Below are positions 56,367 through 63,225 of a stretch of DNA of 64,000 nt, in pieces; the stretch's first letter is position 1; each line of letters opens with the position of its first letter. Under the pieces are notes generated by a model. That model was not told where the DNA came from. It saw nothing but the letters and a program-made list of their open reading frames with translations, and made no database searches. Source of the stretch: an uncultured Sulfurovum sp. Lineage in GTDB: Bacteria > Campylobacterota > Campylobacteria > Campylobacterales > Sulfurovaceae. Both the position numbers and the translations under genes were made by a program. The DNA lies in the NCBI GenBank assembly GCA_947311605.1, contig CAMZLC010000058.1:1-64000 (forward strand), written 5' to 3'.

Positions 56367-57104
56367 TCATTGCTGTAAATACAAAAACTCTGCTATCTGA
56401 AAATCCAGTTCAGAATCTATATCCACGGCCTCAATTTCAGGAAGAACAACAGCCTTAGATTGTTGCCCCAGCCAGTGCCCCTTAGGACAACCACCCTCCA
56501 TAAGCCTGCCACCACGTAAGTAAAAACCACCAGTAATATAAAAAGCCTCCTTTCTATCCTGTCGTCTCTTAACTTTTTCAGAATTTGCAGAGCATGTGGG
56601 GCAGAATGATGACAAAGATCCGTCCTTGGCAATGCTTTTAGCAATATATGGATGCCCCTGAGTAAATTGAGCGATGGTACAAACACTATCACAACCACTA
56701 TTAATCATGATTTGAATAGCTTTTTCCATAGATTCTTTAGATAAAAAAGGTGCTGTGGGCTGAAGCGATATTATCGCATCATATTTTACCCCTTTGTCCA
56801 AATAGAATTTATACGAATGGTATATCACCTGGGCAAGCTGTGCGGTATCACTTGCAAGTTCAGGCGGGCGTATAAAAGGTACTTCGATACCAGCCTTTTT
56901 AGCAATAGCCATCAATTCCTGATCTTCTGTGGAAATAATAACCTTATCTATCGCATGAACCTGATGGGCAGTATGCGCAATATGGGCGATAAGCGGCTTG
57001 TCTCCAAGAGTACGTAGATTTTTTCTTGGAACACCTTTTGAGCCACCTCTAGCAGGTATTACTGCAAGAACCTTAAAACTGTTATCTGACTTGGAATCAT
57101 TCAT
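56367..57104 (-). CDS. neuA: CMP-ulosonic acid synthetase (NeuA-like cytidylyltransferase)
   Basis: This 245-residue cytidylyltransferase has the CTP loop IPARGGSKGVPRKN at about residues 16-29, then ISTEDQELMAIAKKAG, RPPELASDTAQ and SLQPTAPFLSKES. All are intact as in NeuA, PseF and LegF, so it should activate a 2-keto-3-deoxy sugar acid as a CMP-sugar. A short cysteine pair (CPTCSAN) near residue 172 is unusual for the family. Its start overlaps the stop of the aldolase-like gene by four bases. No NeuB-type synthase is encoded in the window, so the acid must come from another enzyme. Confidence 0.88.
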   Translation of the reverse strand: MNDSKSDNSFKVLAVIPARGGSKGVPRKNLRTLGDKPLIAHIAHTAHQVHAIDKVIISTEDQELMAIAKKAGIEVPFIRPPELASDTAQLAQVIYHSYKFYLDKGVKYDAIISLQPTAPFLSKESMEKAIQIMINSGCDSVCTIAQFTQGHPYIAKSIAKDGSLSSFCPTCSANSEKVKRRQDRKEAFYITGGFYLRGGRLMEGGCPKGHWLGQQSKAVVLPEIEAVDIDSELDFQIAEFLYLQQ

Positions 57105-58063
57105 ATCTTCGTTGTAATGCCTGTTTCTGTCACTGCTTCCAAAATGATTTTTTTATGATGATCACTCAACTGTTCACCTGGGATTCTCACAGGTCCAGAT
57201 GGAAGTCCAACTATCCTCATAACTTCTTTAAATCCACGATATCCAGTTAAGCGAATAACATTTGCCAATGGCCATTCCTTATTCACCAAATCAATTGCTT
57301 TTTCGTAAGAGCCCTCTTTTACAAAATTGAAAAAGTTTTCTTCATGGTCAGGATCAAACCATGCATAGTTGGTATGCCTAGCGGATGCCCCCCATATCAA
57401 TGACCACAGTTGTAAGGGCTTATGCAGGCCATCATAGCTGGCAACTTTCTGACCAAGCGTACTATAAATCGCCTGCCTGGCACATGGGTCAGCCATATGG
57501 ATTTTTAAGCAGACAATATTTTCAATTTGTGAAATTCTTTCTAAAGCATCATAGGAAAGACCGAGACCATTCCCAAAAAGCTTATCATGAAAAACCAGAG
57601 GTGCACCTGTATCAACCGCAAACTTTTCCATATAATCAACATAATAATCATCGTGTCTATCTGCAGAATATCCTGATCGCAAATACTTGCAGTTAAAGAA
57701 GGTGCTGCCTTCTTTAATGGGAACGGGCATTACAACAATGGCGGTAGCCCCAGCATCATAAAGCATTTTAGCCTCAGTAGTCTGTTCTTCCCCCCATCCC
57801 CCACCAACAGCTTGAGCTAAAACGATTCCATTGTCACCAACCGCCAAAGACACTGTTTTGGTTACTTCAATCCGTTCACTTAAAGTCATAAATCCAAATT
57901 CTGAAGCAGAATGCGCCAGATAAAAGACCTTCATATTATGCTCTAAAAGAAAAGAAATGTGATCACGATATCCCTGTAAATTTACAGACAGATCTTTATT
58001 AAATTGACCAGGTACAGGCACAACATTGCCGATAATTTTATTTCCAACAGTTTGAAAGTCCAT
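57101..58063 (-). CDS. DHDPS/N-acetylneuraminate lyase-family aldolase or dehydratase
   Basis: This 320-residue (beta/alpha)8 protein keeps the Schiff-base Lys (K187 in ENIVCLKIHMADP). The carboxylate-binding GTTGE is present only in altered form (AHSASEFGFMTLSER). The YNxP motif that supplies the catalytic Tyr in DapA and NanA is absent; the equivalent stretch reads PLVFHDKLFG at residues 155-164. It should form a Schiff base with a 2-keto acid but not work as a normal DapA. Its stop overlaps the neuA-like start (ATGA), tying it to synthesis or processing of the acid to be activated with CTP. Confidence 0.75.
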   Translation of the reverse strand: MDFQTVGNKIIGNVVPVPGQFNKDLSVNLQGYRDHISFLLEHNMKVFYLAHSASEFGFMTLSERIEVTKTVSLAVGDNGIVLAQAVGGGWGEEQTTEAKMLYDAGATAIVVMPVPIKEGSTFFNCKYLRSGYSADRHDDYYVDYMEKFAVDTGAPLVFHDKLFGNGLGLSYDALERISQIENIVCLKIHMADPCARQAIYSTLGQKVASYDGLHKPLQLWSLIWGASARHTNYAWFDPDHEENFFNFVKEGSYEKAIDLVNKEWPLANVIRLTGYRGFKEVMRIVGLPSGPVRIPGEQLSDHHKKIILEAVTETGITTKI

Positions 58064-58095
58064 AATGTATCGATAGATTAAAAGTTATAGTTCCG

Positions 58096-59433
58096 TTAAG
58101 AACATTTGGTTTCTATATATTCTGCAATTTTGAGCTTGAGAGTAGATTCAATACAAAATTTTTCTATATCATTGTCCACATCAATGAGTCCAACTTTTTT
58201 ACCTAGTTTTTTTCCACCATAAATAGCTTCTGGGTGAGTAAGACATCCAAGCCCCATGATACCACGATACAAAGGGGTCTTTAACTTTGATGGTACCATA
58301 CCTTCATCGACCCTTATCAGCTCATCACCTTCAGGCCGCCAAAGAGATCCGTATTCCCGATAGGCAGCAATCACACTATCATATCCACCGTGGAGAAGTC
58401 CTTCAATCATCCGGTCTATTAATTTATCCGACCGAAATGGAAACTCTTCCTCCAATAAAAAAATTAAATCGGGATAATAGTTTTTGTCAGCCAATTGATC
58501 CAGTACATATTTGTAAACCTGGACTAATGAAATATAGGGAAAAGATAGATCTTTTGGCCTCAATATAGCAGTTGTGTTCAGCTTGTCTGCGATATCAATC
58601 GTTTCATTATTATCAGAAGCAATAACAATCTTGTTTAGCAACTTTGATTTTTTTGCATTTGCAATGGTTTTTTCTATCAAATATCGGCCGTTTATCTTTC
58701 TGGGAGCACCTCTTGAAGGAATAATAGCAACAATATTAAGTCCTTCTAAAACACAACTATATTTTTGATTATGAATTTGTTCCAGTATTCTAACTATCCC
58801 CTTTGCCCTGGTTACATTTCGTCCCTGGTTGATACCATGGTAGTGATAAACACTAGCCTCTGGTTCATAAATTATTTGATATCCATTTTTTAGAATCTTC
58901 TGAGCCCAGATTCTATCTTCTATATGATCAGCTCCTTCATCAAAAGGAAATTCATCCCAGACAACACGCTTCACCATACTGTTTGCATTATGAAAAAAAG
59001 GATCTTTCTTTTGATACTTTTTGTCCAAACCGAAAATATTTATAAGATCACGTTTATCTAAGTCACTCGTAAAAGAAAGTGGCTCTTGCCGGCCATAGAC
59101 ACCTGCAGTTTCAGGGGAAGTGAAATTTCTAACTAAATTCTCCAGCCAATACTGATCAACAGGGATACAATGTGCTGAAATAACAACAAAGTACTCGCCT
59201 GTAGACGCCTGAACCCCAAGATTGATAGCATAACCAGGTTTAAAAACATCAGCTTCATAACGTATAACATTTACATCAAAAGCCTTGGCTTTTTCGATGG
59301 TACGATCCGTACTCTTGTTATCAACCAGAACAACTTCAATATCCTGAATAGATTGACTAAAAATGGCATCTAAACATGAAGTAATCCATTTTTCTTCATT
59401 TCTAGATCTAATGATTATGGATATTTTCTTCAT
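58096..59433 (-). CDS. fusion of GT2 glycosyltransferase and divergent cytidylyltransferase
   Basis: In this 445-residue protein residues 1-215 are a GT2 domain (ISIIIRSRNEEKWITSCLD, VLVDNKSTDRTIE, GADHIEDRIWAQKIL). Residues 232-445 resemble NeuA/SpsF-type cytidylyltransferases (NIVAIIPSRGAPRKINGRYL, KIVIASDNNETIDIA, LRPKDLSFPY, FPFRSDKLIDRM). In the second domain the CTP loop is shortened (PSRGAPRK without GSKG) and the LQPTxP motif reads LLEEEFP, so activity or specificity is altered. The frame runs straight through with no sign of an assembly artefact. It lies between the acetyltransferase and aldolase-like genes. A coupled activate-and-transfer enzyme is possible. Confidence 0.82.
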   Translation of the reverse strand: MKKISIIIRSRNEEKWITSCLDAIFSQSIQDIEVVLVDNKSTDRTIEKAKAFDVNVIRYEADVFKPGYAINLGVQASTGEYFVVISAHCIPVDQYWLENLVRNFTSPETAGVYGRQEPLSFTSDLDKRDLINIFGLDKKYQKKDPFFHNANSMVKRVVWDEFPFDEGADHIEDRIWAQKILKNGYQIIYEPEASVYHYHGINQGRNVTRAKGIVRILEQIHNQKYSCVLEGLNIVAIIPSRGAPRKINGRYLIEKTIANAKKSKLLNKIVIASDNNETIDIADKLNTTAILRPKDLSFPYISLVQVYKYVLDQLADKNYYPDLIFLLEEEFPFRSDKLIDRMIEGLLHGGYDSVIAAYREYGSLWRPEGDELIRVDEGMVPSKLKTPLYRGIMGLGCLTHPEAIYGGKKLGKKVGLIDVDNDIEKFCIESTLKLKIAEYIETKCS

Positions 59434-59472
59434 ATGTTTCTCTTTCCAGGTTCATTTAAAACCAACCTGCCT

Positions 59473-60108
59473 TCAGTCTTTAAAATCTTCATCAATATAT
59501 TTCGAGATATCACCTTCTATCCTTTCTAAATCCAAGTTAAAAAAAGACGCATTTTGTTTAATTCGCTCTTCAGGCCAATCCCACCATTGAATGGTTTCAA
59601 GTTGATCGATAATATCTTGACTGAACCTCCAACGATGCTGACGGCTTGGATTACCGTAATTAACAGAATAAGAAGCAATATTTTTAGTTAGCACACTTCC
59701 TGCTCCGATCACAGCCCCATTCCCAATTGACACACCAGGTAATATTGTTACATTTTCCCCTATCCAGACATTATGTCCAAGAACAACAGGTCCATTGGTT
59801 TTGACAATACTCTTAAACCCATGTTTTCGTTGAAATCCTATCTGCACATTTGGATAACAAGTGTGATGATCTGTTGTTAAAATATGTATCCCATATCCCA
59901 ATGCACAATATCTTCCGATAACACAATTTTCACTCCCGCGTATATTAATCGCACCATTTATTCTACTGTAATCTCCAATCTCAATTCGTGGACATTGAAT
60001 AACAGATTCCATTGGCAACCGAACATCATTACCCAGTATAATTTCAATTTTCCTGCCTGGATCTACAACCAGTTCCATTTCAGGGAGTAATGACATTCCG
60101 TATTCCAT
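59473..60108 (-). CDS. hexapeptide-repeat acetyltransferase (CatB/WbbJ-like)
   Basis: This protein of about 211 residues has clear left-handed beta-helix turns: IEIGDYSRINGAINIRG, VIGRYCALGYGIHILTTDHHT with the catalytic His region, LGHNVWIGENVTILPGVSIGNGAVIGAGSVLTKNI (region in part) and NYGNPSRQHRWRF. The family end is the modified GNPSRQ. The start is uncertain: ATG 60108, 60096 or 60078 are in frame, the last just after the stop of the DAHP-synthase-like gene. It probably acetylates an amino or hydroxyl group of the acidic sugar made by this module. Confidence 0.8.
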   Translation of the reverse strand: MEYGMSLLPEMELVVDPGRKIEIILGNDVRLPMESVIQCPRIEIGDYSRINGAINIRGSENCVIGRYCALGYGIHILTTDHHTCYPNVQIGFQRKHGFKSIVKTNGPVVLGHNVWIGENVTILPGVSIGNGAVIGAGSVLTKNIASYSVNYGNPSRQHRWRFSQDIIDQLETIQWWDWPEERIKQNASFFNLDLERIEGDISKYIDEDFKD

Positions 60109-61000
60109 CAAGTTCGCTTACAAGATTACTAAAATCAGAAAAACCTAATGCCTGTAGTGGATCAACCCATGCCTGTTCTGGATCAGGATGAACTTCAATT
60201 AGCAAACCGTCTGCACCTGCTGCAATAGCAGCACGAGACATGGCAGCAACATATTTTCGCTTAAAAGTAGCATGACTGGGGTCAATGATTACTGGGACAG
60301 AAGGCGCATATTCTTTAAGAGCTGGAATAGCCTGAATATCCAAAATTGCACGAGAATCAACATTATGTGTATGAGCAACAGAGACGCCTCTTTCGCAAAT
60401 GGCAAAATTATGTTTTCCGCGCGCCTCAAAATGTTCACAAACTCCTAATAAAGAACGTAAACTTTCTCCATAATGGCGTTTAATAAGTAGCGGTTTAGCC
60501 GTTTTAGCTAAAACCTCTATTAAATCCATATTAAACATGTGCCGATATCCTATTTGAAACATATCAACATAGTCGGTCATCATATCAATGGAAGAGGCAT
60601 AAGTTATTTCAGAAACGACTGCTAATCCGTATTTTTCACCAGCTTCTCTGAGATAAGCCAATCGTTTCTCTGCCGCCTTAAACATTTCAGGTAAAGTCAT
60701 CACAACATTGCGATCAAGGCCAGTGCCTTTTGCACCCGCATCAGGCTGCCCAAGAGGATCTCCGTAGGGAAAAGTCAAAGGTTTAAAAACGCCACCTCGC
60801 AACATAGTAGCTCCAGCCTCTTTAACAGCCTTTGCAGTTTCAAGAATTTGATCGCGGCTCTCTACTGTGCATGGCCCGGCCATATGGGTTAATTCCTTGC
60901 CACCAATTTCTACATTACCCGCAATAACCTCACGTTTATAATCCTGCCGACATACAAGAGGGATATTATTTTGCAGATCACTTTCTGATATATCTTTCAT
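60080..61000 (-). CDS. DAHP synthase-like PEP:aldose condensing enzyme (type I-beta), altered aldose site
   Basis: This 306-residue barrel is homologous to type I-beta DAHP synthases. The PEP/metal features are intact: GPCTVES at residues 42-48, ICERGV, IIDPSHAT and EVHPDPEQA. The erythrose-4-phosphate motif KPRTSPY is changed to KPLTFPY (residues 73-79) and is followed by an insertion of about 20 residues rich in Gly/Asp. LLKRG reads LIKRHYG. There is no regulatory domain, and no aroB or other early shikimate gene lies nearby. A good site (AAGGAC, 6 bases) precedes ATG 61000. I infer condensation of PEP with a different aldose to give a 3-deoxy-2-ulosonate. Confidence 0.82.
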   Translation of the reverse strand: MKDISESDLQNNIPLVCRQDYKREVIAGNVEIGGKELTHMAGPCTVESRDQILETAKAVKEAGATMLRGGVFKPLTFPYGDPLGQPDAGAKGTGLDRNVVMTLPEMFKAAEKRLAYLREAGEKYGLAVVSEITYASSIDMMTDYVDMFQIGYRHMFNMDLIEVLAKTAKPLLIKRHYGESLRSLLGVCEHFEARGKHNFAICERGVSVAHTHNVDSRAILDIQAIPALKEYAPSVPVIIDPSHATFKRKYVAAMSRAAIAAGADGLLIEVHPDPEQAWVDPLQALGFSDFSNLVSELDGIRNVITP

Positions 61001-61058
61001 TTGGTGTCCTTATTTAATATATGAATGCTATGATTTACTTTAATCAGTAAAACGTTTG

Positions 61059-62108
61059 TCAAACCTTTGCCATTGTACTTCTTACCAAGTCACGATCAGA
61101 TAACCGCAACTTTGCAGCAACAGTGGCCATATCATATGCAATAACAGCCTGCTCTAGGTTCATTTCTCTACCATTAAGAGTGTTGCAACCTGCCAGACCA
61201 GCCAGGAAAAGTAAAACTGTTTCTTCAGGTTGATATATAATATCAAAAACCATAGGACTGTCTGCGGCAATGAGTATCTCCATTGCCTGGTTGAGGTTTT
61301 TCTTTACAGACTCTCTCACCTGCCGACAATATGCTCTCTCCCCTTCATCTGTATTCACTGGAACATTTGCAGTTTTGTCGATTGAGCCGATAGAAGTATA
61401 TGGCCGGAGACTTATAAATCCTCCTCCATCCCGAAGCATATTTTCAAATCCAATTGAAGAACAATTAATAATAATATCAGTATTAGCAACATCGCTAGTG
61501 TTTATTGGCCAGCCAATAGAAGAACTCTTGCAAACATCTCCTAATTTATCTGCGAGTATCATCGCAGAATGCTCATTCCTGTTGGATAATAATATTGTCC
61601 CCTGTGCCCCGATCTCATTGGCAACGTACGTGGCAACGGCACTTCCTGCACCACCTGTACCAATTAATAGTATTTTCTTCCCATTGAGATCTTCACCATT
61701 TTTCTTGAGTTTTTCCGTGAGGCTCCACAAAGCACCTGCACCATCTGTATTCGTTCCAACCAACCCCGCTTGACTTCGATAGATACAATTAACAGCACCT
61801 ATTATTTTTGCTTCAGGCTGAACCTTATCCAAAAATGGTAATATCTCTACTTTATACGGCATTGTAACCGCACCACCGATAAAACGAGAATCATCTTTCA
61901 AGGCAGCTACTACATACTCCAACCGGTTAGGTGGTAAATCCATTGGGTGCATAAAAGCAGAAATATCTTCCCGCTGAAAAGCAGCATTCCACAACAATGG
62001 TGAACGGGCCCCCTGTGAAGGCGATTCACCAAGAATTGCTGCATAATAGCGCGTTGCGCCAAAATCTAAAGTATCGCCATTACTTAGTAAAGAAGTTAAT
62101 TGATTCAT
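61059..62108 (-). CDS. shikimate dehydrogenase (AroE)-like oxidoreductase with altered acid site
   Basis: This 349-residue protein is longer than typical AroE (270-290). The NADP domain has LLIGTGGAGSAVATYV. The catalytic Lys and Asp of E. coli AroE (K65, D102) correspond to K86 in VTMPYK and D122 in NTDG. Two shikimate-contact residues differ by my alignment: Ser14 is Ala34 (GARSP) and Asn59 is Ala80 (GGAVT). An insertion of about 50 residues lies before PMVFDIIYQPEET. GAGGT eight bases before ATG 62108 supports the start. It probably reduces a related keto-acid rather than 3-dehydroshikimate; whether the product is linear or cyclic is unknown. Confidence 0.8.
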   Translation of the reverse strand: MNQLTSLLSNGDTLDFGATRYYAAILGESPSQGARSPLLWNAAFQREDISAFMHPMDLPPNRLEYVVAALKDDSRFIGGAVTMPYKVEILPFLDKVQPEAKIIGAVNCIYRSQAGLVGTNTDGAGALWSLTEKLKKNGEDLNGKKILLIGTGGAGSAVATYVANEIGAQGTILLSNRNEHSAMILADKLGDVCKSSSIGWPINTSDVANTDIIINCSSIGFENMLRDGGGFISLRPYTSIGSIDKTANVPVNTDEGERAYCRQVRESVKKNLNQAMEILIAADSPMVFDIIYQPEETVLLFLAGLAGCNTLNGREMNLEQAVIAYDMATVAAKLRLSDRDLVRSTMAKV

Positions 62109-62143
62109 ATTCTATTACCTCTTCCAAAAGAACCGGAGTGGTT

Positions 62144-63199
62144 TTATCGACCGAGTTTATCAGAGAGTAGTCGATCTTTCATTGCGATCCAACCTCCCGT
62201 TTCAACACTTTTATAGAGAGCATGAACAAAATTAACAACTGGCAAACTGGCAGTACCAGTAATTGGAGGATCTATCCTGCCAGCAGCGAGTCTGTCAATT
62301 ATTTCCTGCATCAAAGGACCATGGGATAAGCCATATCCAGTTGGCACTTCCTGGGAATAATCAGTTGGAATTGTAGTATCTTCCGGGATCTTCTCAACAA
62401 AATCCCAGGTATCAATGTTGTTTAGAGCAATACCGCCAATTACTGCCAGTCCTTTTTCTCCAACAATGGACATGGATGCTTCAAAATCTTCAGGCCTGGC
62501 TGCAGTGGTTGCCTCGATGGCACCTAAAGCACCGCTTTCAAAAAGTAACGAACCAACCATTGTATCTTCTGCTTCAAGATCATTTAGAGCATTCGTCTTG
62601 AGAGCACATACCTTCGCGACCGGGCCACAAACCCACTGTAAAGCATCAAGATGATGAATAGCCTGCTGATTAATAACACCACCATCCATTTTCCAGGTAC
62701 CATGCCAACCATCTTCATAATAATCCTGATAACGACACCAGCGAAGACGAATAGTGGCCAGCACGATCTTACCAAATCGACCAGCATCAAAAGTTTCTTT
62801 GAGTTTAATCATGGCAGGATTAAGGCGATTCTGGAAAATCACTGCATACATCAAGCCCTTTTCAGCTGCAAGCTTCTCATCTTTTAATACTTGATCTGGC
62901 AATAAAGCTGGTGGTTTTTCAACAATTACATGTTTGCCGGCATTAAGTGCCGCCTGGACATGTCTATGATGATTTCCTGATTCTGTTGCAATTAAAATAA
63001 CATCAACATCTTTCCTCAAAAACAACTCTGTATCATCGGTCAGTGGAACTGCATCAAACAAAGCTGCAGTTTTCTCAGCTTTTTCTAAATCTTTATCACA
63101 AACTGCTGTGATTACAGCCCCTTGAAGTTCGTTAAGGAAAACATCATTATATCTATTTTGTACAACACGACCTGCTGCAAGTATCCCGATCCGTATCAC
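62144..63199 (-). CDS. Gfo/Idh/MocA-family NAD(P)-dependent oxidoreductase
   Basis: This 351-residue protein has an N-terminal Rossmann fold (RIGILAAGRVVQNRYN), the EKPPAL motif near residue 95 and the catalytic segment GGVINQQAIHHLDALQW near residue 175, as in WlbA/WbpB-type sugar dehydrogenases. It should oxidise or reduce a hydroxyl of a sugar or cyclitol acid. It starts at GTG 63199, with GAGAGGT five bases upstream. It is the first complete gene of the module, 35 bases before the AroE-like gene, the same order of families as rifL-rifI in aminoshikimate clusters. Confidence 0.87.
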   Translation of the reverse strand: MIRIGILAAGRVVQNRYNDVFLNELQGAVITAVCDKDLEKAEKTAALFDAVPLTDDTELFLRKDVDVILIATESGNHHRHVQAALNAGKHVIVEKPPALLPDQVLKDEKLAAEKGLMYAVIFQNRLNPAMIKLKETFDAGRFGKIVLATIRLRWCRYQDYYEDGWHGTWKMDGGVINQQAIHHLDALQWVCGPVAKVCALKTNALNDLEAEDTMVGSLLFESGALGAIEATTAARPEDFEASMSIVGEKGLAVIGGIALNNIDTWDFVEKIPEDTTIPTDYSQEVPTGYGLSHGPLMQEIIDRLAAGRIDPPITGTASLPVVNFVHALYKSVETGGWIAMKDRLLSDKLGR

Positions 63200-63225
63200 T
63201 GTTTACCTCTCATTAATAAGCAAAA

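Noticed and set aside
61270..61773. 167-codon plus-strand frame
   Set aside because: It is exactly antisense to the AroE-like gene, has no binding site and its protein is low-complexity Ser/Pro/Leu with no family match.
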